Notes under the pieces: generated by a model
The model's input: only the letters and a program-made list of their open reading frames with translations
What the model was told of the DNA's origin: nothing
Databases searched by the model: none
Assembly: GCF_002435945.1 (NCBI RefSeq)
Contig: NZ_DIXC01000014.1
Span: 1 to 64,000, forward strand
Direction: 5' to 3'
Source: Mesotoga sp. UBA6090
Lineage (GTDB): Bacteria; Thermotogota; Thermotogae; Petrotogales; Kosmotogaceae
Length of the DNA stretch: 64,000 nt
Shown here: positions 36,695-45,595 of the stretch, in pieces
Position numbering within the stretch: the first letter of the stretch is position 1
Layout of the letters: every line of letters starts with the position of its first letter
Program-made: the position numbers and the translations under genes

Positions 36695-36866
36695 AAAAAG
36701 TGACGATTTGGGAGTTATTCATCTTCATTCACCGATAATCATCAATAAACGGCATTAGTCGAACTTAGCAACCGGATCAATTTAGTGTATTGTAAAAGTG
36801 AGAGATGATTCATCTTTCATATATGAGAGGTGAATCACGACACGCAAAGCATAAGGGGTGATCTTG
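36695..36866 (+). promoter_or_regulatory. control region of the KASIII-SDR-TetR genes
   Basis: 172 bases without a gene. It carries a near-perfect 32-bp palindrome at 36806-36837 and a TTGTAA at 36790-36795 that could be a -35, although a -10 at the right distance is not clear. Confidence 0.5.
36806..36837 (+). promoter_or_regulatory. 32-bp palindrome, candidate TetR-type operator
   Basis: Arms TGATTCA (36806-36812) and TGAATCA (36831-36837) with centre CATATATG (36818-36825). Of 16 base pairs across the dyad, 14 are Watson-Crick and two are T-G. It lies about 30 bases before the KASIII start codon. The double-TetR regulator encoded three genes downstream is the obvious candidate binder (inference). 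Confidence 0.7.
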
Positions 36867-37889
36867 TTGAGTTCAGTTCCGGTAATTGGTATAGCGGGGA
36901 TCGGGACATACATACCTGAGACCTTCATGACTCCAGAGGAAATTGCCGAGGTAACAGGCATTCCGCAAGATGTAATTGAACTGAAATTTGGAGTGAAGAG
37001 AAGACTCGTTCCTGGTCCTGAAGAGACCACAAGCAATTTGGGAATCAAAGCGGCATTGAAAGCTCTTGAAAATGCCGGAACGGATCCCAAAGACCTTGAT
37101 CTGATAATCTGGAACGGTGCACAGCATAAAGATTACCCATGCTGGCTGGCCGGGTTGAAGGTTGCTGACGAAATCGGTGCCAAAAACGCTTGGTCTTTTG
37201 ATATGGAAGCGATGTGTGGATCTATGATGGCCGGCATTGACGTGGCGAAGAGTCTCATGATCGCTAGAGACGATGTTGATACTGTTCTGCTCGTGAGCGG
37301 CTACAGAAATGTGGACCTTATGAATCTTTCTGAGGCATCCACCTCATTCATGCTTGATGTAGGAGCGAGCGGAGCTGCTGTGGTTCTTAAGAAAAGCCAT
37401 AATGAGAATGTCGTTCTATCTTCGGCGTTTAAGGGTGACGGATCATTCTCCGAGCTGTGTGTTGTTCCGGTAGGAGGAACTAAAAAGTGGCCTATGAGTC
37501 CCGAAGACACATTGAGTTATCATTTCTCCGTCCAAGGAGACACTGCAGAATTCAAGAAACGCCTTGGAGAGACTACAATGCCGAATTTCTACTGGGTAAT
37601 TGGAGAGTCACTCAGAAAGAGCGGCTATTCTGAAAGTGATATCGATTATTTAGCAATTTTGCATTTCAAAAGATCGGCTCATTTTGCAGTTCTTGAAGAG
37701 CTCGGGCTAAAGGAAGATCAGAGTACTTACCTTGATTACTACGGCCATCTTGGACAAAATGATCAGATTCTCTCGATTGAATTAGGGTTGAAAGAAGGGA
37801 AGATCAAAGATGGCGATGTGATCGTTATGGTAGGTGCCGGATTAGGCTTCGTCTGGGCAGCGACGACAGTAAAATGGGGCAAGAATTAG
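36867..37889 (+). CDS. KASIII (FabH)-like condensing enzyme
   Basis: About 340 residues of the thiolase/KAS fold. The nucleophile is Cys in MEAMCGSMM and a His sits in LAILHFKRS. Where FabH has GNTSAAS with the catalytic Asn, this protein has GHLGQND, so the triad differs. With no acyl carrier protein or other fatty-acid synthesis genes nearby and a CoA-transferase and thiolase downstream, it probably works on CoA esters rather than in lipid synthesis. TTG 36867 follows AGGGGTGA by six bases. Confidence 0.8.
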   Translation: MSSVPVIGIAGIGTYIPETFMTPEEIAEVTGIPQDVIELKFGVKRRLVPGPEETTSNLGIKAALKALENAGTDPKDLDLIIWNGAQHKDYPCWLAGLKVADEIGAKNAWSFDMEAMCGSMMAGIDVAKSLMIARDDVDTVLLVSGYRNVDLMNLSEASTSFMLDVGASGAAVVLKKSHNENVVLSSAFKGDGSFSELCVVPVGGTKKWPMSPEDTLSYHFSVQGDTAEFKKRLGETTMPNFYWVIGESLRKSGYSESDIDYLAILHFKRSAHFAVLEELGLKEDQSTYLDYYGHLGQNDQILSIELGLKEGKIKDGDVIVMVGAGLGFVWAATTVKWGKN

Positions 37890-37900
37890 GAGGCGAAAAG

Positions 37901-38647
37901 GTGAGAATGGAAGGTAAAGTCGTCATCATAACTGGTGGCGCGAGTGGACTGGGTAAAGCGGCAGTCGAAAAGTTTGCCCGTGAAGGCGCGATTGTCTACG
38001 CCTGCGATATGGACGTCGAAGGATTGGATAATCTGAAGAAGGAATTTTCCGAGCTTCCGGGCAAGGTAATTCCAAAAAAACTAAACGTGACAGATAGGCC
38101 TGCTATAGCTGAACTTATAGGTGAAATCAAAAGCGAATTTGGCCGCATCGATGGGCTTATTAATAATGCTGGAGTGACTAGAGACGCCCTGATCCAGAGA
38201 ATGTCCGAAGAAGATTGGGACATGGTTATCAACGTCAATTTGAAAGGTGTTTTCAACATGACGCAGGCGGTTGCTCCGGTCATGATAGATCAGGGTTATG
38301 GTTCGATTGTCAACACTTCATCGATTGTCGGCGTGTACGGAAATATTGGTCAGTCTAACTACTCCGCTTCAAAGGGAGGAGTTATTGCAATGACTAAGAC
38401 GTGGGCTAAAGAGTTGACAAGAAAGGGTGCGAAGATCAGGGTAAACGCCGTGGCACCGGGTTTCATAAAGACGCCTATGACTGAGAAAATACCGGAGAAG
38501 ATACTGACGGCGCTCGAAGAGAAGATTCCTCTTAAGAGAATGGGACTCCCTGAAGAGATTGCGAATGTCTACTTCTTCTTGATTTCCGATGAGTCGAGTT
38601 ATTTGACCGGTCAGGTAATTGGCGTCGACGGGGGCCTCGTAATTTGA
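37901..38647 (+). CDS. short-chain dehydrogenase/reductase (FabG/3-hydroxyacid dehydrogenase type)
   Basis: 248 residues with NAD(P)-binding TGGASGLGKA, NNAG, the YSASKGG active-site Tyr-Lys and the C-terminal LTGQVIGVDGGL. By pattern it is FabG-like, but in this context it may be a 3-hydroxyacid or 3-hydroxyacyl-CoA dehydrogenase. GTG 37901 has AGGAGG at 37888-37893, which itself spans the KASIII stop. Its TGA overlaps the next TTG (TTGA 38644-38647). Confidence 0.88.
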   Translation: MRMEGKVVIITGGASGLGKAAVEKFAREGAIVYACDMDVEGLDNLKKEFSELPGKVIPKKLNVTDRPAIAELIGEIKSEFGRIDGLINNAGVTRDALIQRMSEEDWDMVINVNLKGVFNMTQAVAPVMIDQGYGSIVNTSSIVGVYGNIGQSNYSASKGGVIAMTKTWAKELTRKGAKIRVNAVAPGFIKTPMTEKIPEKILTALEEKIPLKRMGLPEEIANVYFFLISDESSYLTGQVIGVDGGLVI

Positions 38648-39822
38648 AGGTCTCTCGAAGCGAGAGAACAAGACTACAGATTAAAGAGGCGGCTGAAGAG
38701 CTGTTCAGTCGCCTTGGTTTCGAAATGACCTCTGTCGCCAATATATGCAGAACCTGCGGACTGTCAAATGGAGCATTCTATAGACATTACACCGGTAAGG
38801 AACAGGTATTCAAAGAGATTGTCCAGGATATCAAGAGCAGATTCGAGTCCGCCTCTACTTCGGTCATGGGACACACTATAGAAGAGAAGCTGTATAACCT
38901 TTACAGAACGGTCTTTGATATTCTTTGGGAATCTCGAAGGAAGTTCATTGCCTTTCATGAGGCCGAGTACAGGTTTCCGGATGTGGAAAGCTCCGTTGAC
39001 AAAACCTACAAAGAAGCCTTTCTCTCAACTGTCCTGGACGATAGATCTCCCCTTTCAATGCCTGAACTGTGGTTTCTTATTGGAAGCTCGCGGTTTGCCG
39101 CTATTTACTGGATCATTTATAACGATACAAGGGTGCCCGATTCGACAGTCCAATCTCTCGTCGACTTTACCCTCAATGGTTTTGTGAAGTCTGAAGAGTT
39201 GGATGGGAGGTCTCTGGATTTTACTCTAGATAGAGTTAGAGTAAACGGTGAAGGAAAGGCTAAAGAAGTTATCCTTTTGGCTGCAGAGAAACTAATGGGA
39301 GAGAAGGGATATTTCGGCACGTCAATATATGACATCACTAGCAAGGCGGGCTACGGTCAGGGAACGTTCTATCTTCATTTTGAAAGTAAGGGGAAGCTAC
39401 TTCAAGAGCTTGTCTATCAGGCGAACAGGAGTCTAAGAAGAACGATGAGAGACGCGGTCTCCGGTGTTGAAGGCAGGTTAAACAAAGAGATTAGATCCTT
39501 TAAGGCGTTTTTGCTCTTCATGGATGTTCACAAGGAGCTCTATAACATAGTACGTGAATCTGAGTTTGTACAACCCGAGACTGGCCGTTTCTACTATGAA
39601 AGGCTTCTTACATCGTATATTAGCGCTCTTGAAGAAGCAAGGTTGAAGGATGAGATTAAACCGATAGACTCTCGAGATCTGGGAGTCTTCCTCATGGGAA
39701 TAGGACACTTCATGGGGCTTGATCTTCTTTTCAAATTGAAGAAAGACTACGAAAAATGGAACGAGTATTTGTTAGAACTGGCTTCTCTTATGGTGAAAGG
39801 TTATGGAGGTGCTTTTAGTTGA
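38644..39822 (+). CDS. regulator with two tandem TetR-type units
   Basis: 392 residues, twice the usual length. One TetR helix-turn-helix lies at about 5-55 (SVANICRTCGLSNGAFYRHY) and a second at about 200-250 (SIYDITSKAGYGQGTFYLHF), each followed by a ligand-domain-sized helical region. One chain therefore resembles a covalent TetR dimer. TTG start in a TTGA overlap with the SDR stop; its own stop overlaps the CoA-transferase TTG the same way. It probably controls this locus in response to an acyl or acid ligand. Confidence 0.85.
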   Translation: MKVSRSERTRLQIKEAAEELFSRLGFEMTSVANICRTCGLSNGAFYRHYTGKEQVFKEIVQDIKSRFESASTSVMGHTIEEKLYNLYRTVFDILWESRRKFIAFHEAEYRFPDVESSVDKTYKEAFLSTVLDDRSPLSMPELWFLIGSSRFAAIYWIIYNDTRVPDSTVQSLVDFTLNGFVKSEELDGRSLDFTLDRVRVNGEGKAKEVILLAAEKLMGEKGYFGTSIYDITSKAGYGQGTFYLHFESKGKLLQELVYQANRSLRRTMRDAVSGVEGRLNKEIRSFKAFLLFMDVHKELYNIVRESEFVQPETGRFYYERLLTSYISALEEARLKDEIKPIDSRDLGVFLMGIGHFMGLDLLFKLKKDYEKWNEYLLELASLMVKGYGGAFS

Positions 39823-41117
39823 ACTGGAATGATGAATACAGAAAGAAGAAGATATCGATTGAGGAAGGTTTGAGGAACATTAAGTCTGGAACAAAGATTG
39901 TGACAAGCATGGCAGCAATGGAAGCTCAGGGTCTTCTGAAGAACCTCCACAGGGTTGAGAACGTAGAGAATGTAGCCGTTGCGACTTGTTTGAATATTGG
40001 AGAGTATCCGTTCTTCGTCAATAAAGAATATGAAGGCAGATTTCTGAACGAGTCCTGGTTCCATTCGGTGGGCGCTAGGAAGGCAGTCAGCAGCGATCTT
40101 AGGACAGTGACATACATCCCGAACAATCTTCATACTGCTGGCGTTGAGCGAATTATGGCAAACAAACCCGATATATTCTGGGGTGTTGCCTCACCAATGG
40201 ACAGAAATGGATACATGACCGTTTCATTGTCGACAGTTTATGAAAGAGATATGGTAGAGAACGCGAAGATGGTAATTCTGGAAGTAAATGAGAAAGCGCC
40301 GAAGACTCATGGAGACACTCACGTTCACATAAGTGAGGTCGATTATGTGATAGAAAACACTTTTGACATTCCTGAACTGCCGGACACTGAACCATCGGAG
40401 ATTGAAATGAACATCGCGGGACATATTTCTTCGCTTGTTGTAGATGGAGCAACTTTGCAGATTGGAATCGGAGGGATTCCGAACGCCGTTGCAAGACTTA
40501 TGGAAGATAAGCACGATCTCGGAATTCACACCGAAATGTTTACTGAGTCGATGATTCACCTGTTCGAAAGGGGAGCAATAACAAATAAGAAGAAGAGTCT
40601 CTGGCCGGGAAAGTTCATAGCGACTTTTGCACTCGGGACAAAGGAAATGTATTCTTTCATTGAAGACAACCCTGGTGTGCTTCTGCTTAGAGGCAACTAT
40701 GTCAACGATCCGTACGTTGTCGCGCAGAATGACAACATGGTCTCTATAAATACGGCCATCTCTGTCGATCTCACAGGGCAGGTATGTTCCGAAGCAATTG
40801 GAGCTCGGCACTATAGCGGTACCGGAGGACAACTAGACACTCATAGAGGTGCCTCCATGGCTAAGAATGGAAAGGGAATCATCGCACTTAGATCGACTGC
40901 AAAGAAAGGAACCGTCTCAACAATCGTTCCGCTTCTTCCGCTTGGCTCGCCGGTTACCGTTCCAAGACAGGATACTGATTATGTTGTAACCGAGTTTGGG
41001 ATTGCCAGGCTTAAAGGTCTCAACGTATTCCAGAGAGTAGAAGCCTTGCTGAATGTTTCTCATCCGGACTTCAGATCAGAGCTAAGAAAACAAGCTTGCG
41101 ACATTGGATTAATATAG
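39819..41117 (+). CDS. acetyl-CoA hydrolase/CoA-transferase family enzyme
   Basis: 432 residues of the acetyl-CoA hydrolase/4-hydroxybutyrate CoA-transferase family. Features include the glycine loop LQIGIGGIPNAVARL and HTEMFTES, which contains the glutamate expected to form the CoA thioester. Such enzymes move CoA from acetyl-CoA to another carboxylate. In this locus it could activate the imported acid. TTG 39819 follows GGAGGTG at 39803-39810; a weaker alternative is a downstream start. Confidence 0.88.
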   Translation: MNWNDEYRKKKISIEEGLRNIKSGTKIVTSMAAMEAQGLLKNLHRVENVENVAVATCLNIGEYPFFVNKEYEGRFLNESWFHSVGARKAVSSDLRTVTYIPNNLHTAGVERIMANKPDIFWGVASPMDRNGYMTVSLSTVYERDMVENAKMVILEVNEKAPKTHGDTHVHISEVDYVIENTFDIPELPDTEPSEIEMNIAGHISSLVVDGATLQIGIGGIPNAVARLMEDKHDLGIHTEMFTESMIHLFERGAITNKKKSLWPGKFIATFALGTKEMYSFIEDNPGVLLLRGNYVNDPYVVAQNDNMVSINTAISVDLTGQVCSEAIGARHYSGTGGQLDTHRGASMAKNGKGIIALRSTAKKGTVSTIVPLLPLGSPVTVPRQDTDYVVTEFGIARLKGLNVFQRVEALLNVSHPDFRSELRKQACDIGLI

Positions 41118-41128
41118 GAGGTTTCTTG

Positions 41129-42328
41129 ATGAAAAAGGTCTTCATAGTTGGCGCAAAAAGGACTGCAATCGGCACTTTTGGAGGAACTCTGAAGGATGTA
41201 CCGGCAGTGGATCTTGGAGTGACTGCTTCAAAAGCCGCGATAGAGCAGTCGAAGGTCGATCCCAAGAACATTGAAGAGACAATAATGGGCTGCATTCTAA
41301 CTGCAAACCAGGGTATGGGACCCGGAAGGCAGGTATCTATTGGGGCAGGTGTTCCTATTGAGAGCCCGGCATACCTTGTTAACATGCTATGCGGTTCCGG
41401 GATGAAGTCAACAATGATCGGCGCTCAGGACATTCTTTTCGGTGAAGCTGATCTTGTCTTAACCGGCGGCATGGAAAACATGTCTATAAGTCCTTACATG
41501 CTTGACAGAGCCAGGTTCGGCTATAGGATGGGCAATGGTACGATTGTCGATCATATGATACGGGATGGGCTTACGGATGTCTTCAATGACTACCACATGG
41601 GAGTAACTGCCGAAAATCTAGCCGAGAAATACGGTATTAGCAGGCTTGAGCAGGACGAATTTGCACTTGAAAGCCAGAACAGAGCCAAGGAAGCGATCGC
41701 GGCAGGAAGGTTCAAAGATGAAATCGCCCCTGTTGTGATCAAGGGAAGAAAGGGAGACGTCGTTTTCGATACCGATGAGCACCCAAGAGAAACGAGCATG
41801 GAGATTCTGGAAAAGCTAAGGCCCGCTTTCAAGAAGGATGGATCCGTTACGGCCGGGAATTCTTCGGGAATAAACGATGGGGCAAGCGCGACAGTCCTGG
41901 CGAGTGAAGAGGCAGTGGAAAAATTCGGGCTGAAGCCAATAGCAGAAATAGTTGCTTACGCGCAGGCCGGAGTAGACCCCGCATTTATGGGATACGGTCC
42001 AGTGCCCGCCGTTGAGAAGGCTCTGAAAAAAGCGTCCTTGGATATCAAAGCCATCGATCTTATCGAGCTAAATGAAGCCTTTGCTTCTCAATCGCTATCA
42101 GTCTTGAAGGGCCTTATGGAGATCTACGGAGTTTCAAAAGAATGGCTTCTTGAAAGGACAAATGTCAATGGAGGAGCGATTGCGCTTGGACACCCAATTG
42201 GTGCATCAGGAAACAGAATAATCGTTACTCTTCTCCACTTAATGGAAAAGAGAAATCTAGAATTTGGTCTTGCTTCTCTGTGCATTGGCGGCGGGATGGG
42301 AACCGCAGTAGTAGTAAAGAGAGTCTAA
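41129..42328 (+). CDS. thiolase (acetyl-CoA C-acyltransferase)
   Basis: 399 residues with the complete thiolase triad: nucleophile Cys88 in NMLCGSGM, His in NGGAIALGHPIGASG and the second Cys in SLCIGGGMG. It reversibly splits 3-oxoacyl-CoA with CoA. ATG 41129 is preceded by ATAGGAGGT. Placement directly after a CoA-transferase is the classic arrangement for acetoacetate-type catabolism. Confidence 0.93.
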   Translation: MKKVFIVGAKRTAIGTFGGTLKDVPAVDLGVTASKAAIEQSKVDPKNIEETIMGCILTANQGMGPGRQVSIGAGVPIESPAYLVNMLCGSGMKSTMIGAQDILFGEADLVLTGGMENMSISPYMLDRARFGYRMGNGTIVDHMIRDGLTDVFNDYHMGVTAENLAEKYGISRLEQDEFALESQNRAKEAIAAGRFKDEIAPVVIKGRKGDVVFDTDEHPRETSMEILEKLRPAFKKDGSVTAGNSSGINDGASATVLASEEAVEKFGLKPIAEIVAYAQAGVDPAFMGYGPVPAVEKALKKASLDIKAIDLIELNEAFASQSLSVLKGLMEIYGVSKEWLLERTNVNGGAIALGHPIGASGNRIIVTLLHLMEKRNLEFGLASLCIGGGMGTAVVVKRV

Positions 42329-42425
42329 TCTCTTGCAGATCTTGAATACTGCTTTTCTGTAATGAAGTCTAGATGTACTAGTGCACCAGAAATCATTATG
42401 AACAACCTACGTAGGAGGTGGGAAA

Positions 42426-43661
42426 GTGAAAAGAGCATTGTTAGTATTATTGGTGGTAGCTGTAACTACCTTTGTTGCATTTGCCGCCACTCCAATCAAG
42501 ATTGGTGCCGTCGTCCCCTTAGGAGACATCACGGGTGATCAATCTGCAAAAGCAATGAGACTTGCTGTTGAAGAGATCAACGCTGCAGGGGGATTACTTG
42601 GTAGACCTCTGGAGCTAATTGTAGTGGATAGCGAGCTGAAGCCCGAAAAGGGAGCCGCAGCAATTGAGAAACTTGCTACAGTAGATAAGGTTGATTTCTT
42701 CGTTGGAGGCATGGCATCTTCAGTCCATCTTGCGCAGATCCCAGTAATGAAAAGATATCAGAAAATCACTATCTGGAGCGGCGCGGCTTCATACCTCTGC
42801 GAGAATGCAGTTGGACCGGATGCCGACTGGTATTTCCATCTTCATCCATGGGACTACCAGCAGGGTGCAAGCTACGGCCTGGGTTGGACAGAATTAGCTG
42901 AGGCTTATCCCGACATCGTAATTGAAAAGGTCTTCCTTGCCTATGAAGAAGGCGGTTTTGGTTCTGCCTCCCATGAATCCTATCTTGTGCTTCAATCTCA
43001 GGCCGATCAGGGAGAAGGAACGTGGGCAGCCGTCATGAGTGACTATATGGGAGTCTCCTTCAAGAGTGCGGCGCTTGGTGGAGGAGACTACAGAGCAATG
43101 CTTCAGCAGGCTAAGGCCTTTGACCCGGACCTCTTTGTCTGGGCAGGTTACGATGCCGATGCTCTTCCGATGCTTCAGCAGGCAAAAGAAGTTGGATTTG
43201 CACCGAAGTTCTTCGTCGGAGCACCTCCAGGCTGGCCGGCACACTTCGGAGATTCTCCTCTAGCAGAAGGTGTAACACTTTACGGAATGTGGGCACCAAC
43301 AATCAACAAGGTAAGCCCGACTGCAGAGCATTTCTGGAATGCTTACATCGAGAAGTACAACGAGGAACCGGCAACTTACTTTGCACCGCTTGGCTACACG
43401 AATATCTACTTCCTTGCTGAAGGAATCAAAGCAGCTGGTACGCTTGAGAAAGCTGCGCTCATAAAGGCTCTAGAGGAAGTGGAATATGCTTCCCCGATAG
43501 GTGAAGTCTTGAAGATGGCTCCCAGCAATGTAATAAAGCATCAGGGATTCACTGCCCAGAAAATCCTTCAGTGGCAGGGTGGAGAGCAGCAGGTAATTTG
43601 GCCGCTAGATCTTAAGACGGCCGAACCATTGTACCCATTTCCTTCCTGGGAAGGAAGATAA
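42426..43661 (+). CDS. ABC transporter substrate-binding protein, branched-chain amino acid (LivK) type
   Basis: 411 residues with a signal peptide (VVAVTTFVAFA) and a Peripla_BP_6/LivK fold starting PIKIGAVVPLGDITGD. The ligand of this family can be branched-chain amino acids, amides, or aromatic and short carboxylic acids. GTG 42426 has AGGAGGTG upstream. A hairpin separates it from the permease genes, so it is probably made in excess. Confidence 0.9.
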   Translation: MKRALLVLLVVAVTTFVAFAATPIKIGAVVPLGDITGDQSAKAMRLAVEEINAAGGLLGRPLELIVVDSELKPEKGAAAIEKLATVDKVDFFVGGMASSVHLAQIPVMKRYQKITIWSGAASYLCENAVGPDADWYFHLHPWDYQQGASYGLGWTELAEAYPDIVIEKVFLAYEEGGFGSASHESYLVLQSQADQGEGTWAAVMSDYMGVSFKSAALGGGDYRAMLQQAKAFDPDLFVWAGYDADALPMLQQAKEVGFAPKFFVGAPPGWPAHFGDSPLAEGVTLYGMWAPTINKVSPTAEHFWNAYIEKYNEEPATYFAPLGYTNIYFLAEGIKAAGTLEKAALIKALEEVEYASPIGEVLKMAPSNVIKHQGFTAQKILQWQGGEQQVIWPLDLKTAEPLYPFPSWEGR

Positions 43662-43670
43662 GCGAATCTA

Positions 43671-43700
43671 GGTCGGGCATTCGTGCCCGACCTTATTATT
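43671..43700 (+). terminator. terminator/attenuator between livK- and livH-type genes
   Basis: Nine-base perfect stem ggtcgggca/tgcccgacc (43671-43679, 43684-43692) with loop ttcg, followed by TTATTATT. Confidence 0.85.
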
Positions 43701-43717
43701 AAAAAGCTGTAGCTTGG

Positions 43718-44659
43718 ATGGTGACTGACTTGGAGAGTATCTCGTTCTTGAAGAAGCACAGGAATGTCTTTCTCCTGATTGCAGTAATTGTCGTGGTGGC
43801 TATCTGGAATCCTCACGCTGCTATTTATGGACTCCAGAGGGGAAGCCTATATTCATTGGTTGGATTGCCGCTTTCACTAACCCTCGGAGTGGTAGGTATT
43901 ATGAATCTTGCACATGGAGATTTTCTTTCATTAGGTATTTATTTTGTCTATCTCTTTTCGACAAACCTAGGAATGGATCCTTTACTGTCCATAATTCCTG
44001 TTTTCGTTCTGCTGTTTTTGCTTGGAGTAGTGATCTACAAACTGACTGTTAAGAGAGTTCTAAAGGCGGGTCATTTAAACCAGCTGCTACTCACTTTCGG
44101 AATATCTATGATATTACTGGAAGCAATGAATCTCATATGGACATCAAGACCAAGAAGCGTGTATGTTGAGTACTCTTCTTCGTCAACAACTATAGCGGGC
44201 GTTCGATTTGGCACATATGAGCTTTTGTACGTTCTGTTCGCTGTTGCAGTACTGATCGCTCTTCAGCTTTTCTTGAAGAAAACCAGGTTAGGGCAGGCTA
44301 CCTTTGCGGTTGGTCAAAACCCGCGTGGCGCGAAAATTGTCGGAATTAATACGGGTTTCGTCTATCTCTTTGTATTCGGAATCTCCGTTGCAATCCTCGG
44401 AATTGCAGCCGGTGTCATGGTCCCAAGATTCGCGATTTTCCCGTCAGTTGGAGCGGCATTCACTATGAAGTCTTTTTGTCTTGTGGCAATGGCGGGACTT
44501 GGAAATCTTACCGGTATTCTTGTCAGTGGAATTATGCTCGGAGTTGGAGAAGCCATTGTGCAGTCAATTCCTGGTTACGCCGGTTGGTCAGATATTGTTT
44601 TCTTTGGGGTGTTAATAACTGTCATAATGATCAGATCACTAAGGAGGCAATCACTATGA
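43718..44659 (+). CDS. ABC transporter permease, LivH type
   Basis: 313 residues, strongly hydrophobic with about eight membrane segments, LivH signatures GVVGIMNLAHGDFLSLG and AVGQNPRGAKIVGIN. The start is unsure: ATG 43718 lacks an SD; TTG 43730 has GGTGA at a good distance. Stop and next ATG overlap (ATGA 44656-44659). Confidence 0.9.
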   Translation: MVTDLESISFLKKHRNVFLLIAVIVVVAIWNPHAAIYGLQRGSLYSLVGLPLSLTLGVVGIMNLAHGDFLSLGIYFVYLFSTNLGMDPLLSIIPVFVLLFLLGVVIYKLTVKRVLKAGHLNQLLLTFGISMILLEAMNLIWTSRPRSVYVEYSSSSTTIAGVRFGTYELLYVLFAVAVLIALQLFLKKTRLGQATFAVGQNPRGAKIVGINTGFVYLFVFGISVAILGIAAGVMVPRFAIFPSVGAAFTMKSFCLVAMAGLGNLTGILVSGIMLGVGEAIVQSIPGYAGWSDIVFFGVLITVIMIRSLRRQSL

Positions 44660-45594
44660 AGATAACCAAGTCGCTAATCATCTTGCTAGTGTTGATAGCA
44701 GCGGCGCTTCTCCCAGTTCTTACAGAGGCGTACTTCATTAGTGTTGCGATCACGATTCTGACATTCATGACGTTGGCAATCAGTTGGGATATGATGCTGA
44801 GAACTGGTCAGCTGTCTTTTGGAACAGCCGGATTCTTCGGACTTGGTGGCTACACAGGAATTATCGCTGTTGCCGATTTTGGTGTTGACCCAGTAATGGG
44901 CATTGTTCTAGGTGGTCTGCTGGCTGGTGGGGTGTCCTTGCTTCTTGGTATGGCTATTTTGCGCTTGAGAGGTCTGTACTTTGCCATTACGACAATGGCT
45001 CTTGCAAGCGTCTTCATGGTCATAATAAGAAACCTGCACAAACTTACGGGCGGTCCCGGTGGAAAGATAGTATACACAACCCTCTTCAACTACGATTCAA
45101 CAAAAGTGTACTGGTTAATGCTCGGCATAGCGGTAGGTACAATTGTAGTCTCTGAACTGTTTCAGAGATCAAGAATCCATTTTGCTATCGATGCTATACG
45201 AGCCGATGAAACGGTTGCAAAATCCCATGGAGTCAATATCTACAAGTACCTGATCTTTGTGTTTGTTGTGACTTCGATTATTCAGGGTGTAATAGGATCA
45301 ACATACGCACTTCAGTATGGATTTGTGTATCCAGAAAGCAGCTTTTCAGCTCACTATCTTCTTCTTCCGATAGCAATGGCACTAGTAGGAGGAATCTATA
45401 CGACGCTAGGTCCAGTACTTGGCGCAATTATTCTTGGTCTTTCCTCAGAGTATCTGAAGCTAATAATGCCCTACGGTCATTTAATAATTTATGGCGTGAT
45501 AATTGTTGTTGTTGTACTTTTCATGCCTAACGGTGTGTATGGTGCTTTAAAAGATCTCTTTGGAATAAGAAAACGCCGTCTGGAGGAACGATAA
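44656..45594 (+). CDS. ABC transporter permease, LivM type
   Basis: 312 residues, hydrophobic throughout; family pieces GQLSFGTAGFFGLGGY, GLYFAITTMA and SHGVNIYKYL. ATG 44656 has AAGGAGG 8 bases upstream; the much longer frame upstream is an overlap with the LivH gene. Partner of LivH in the membrane pore. Confidence 0.92.
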   Translation: MKITKSLIILLVLIAAALLPVLTEAYFISVAITILTFMTLAISWDMMLRTGQLSFGTAGFFGLGGYTGIIAVADFGVDPVMGIVLGGLLAGGVSLLLGMAILRLRGLYFAITTMALASVFMVIIRNLHKLTGGPGGKIVYTTLFNYDSTKVYWLMLGIAVGTIVVSELFQRSRIHFAIDAIRADETVAKSHGVNIYKYLIFVFVVTSIIQGVIGSTYALQYGFVYPESSFSAHYLLLPIAMALVGGIYTTLGPVLGAIILGLSSEYLKLIMPYGHLIIYGVIIVVVVLFMPNGVYGALKDLFGIRKRRLEER

Positions 45595-45595
45595 G

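Noticed and set aside
37901..38647. SDR as the FabG of fatty-acid synthesis
   Set aside because: No acyl carrier protein, FabD, FabF or FabZ nearby; the neighbours are CoA-dependent catabolic enzymes and an importer, so a lipid-synthesis name is not justified.
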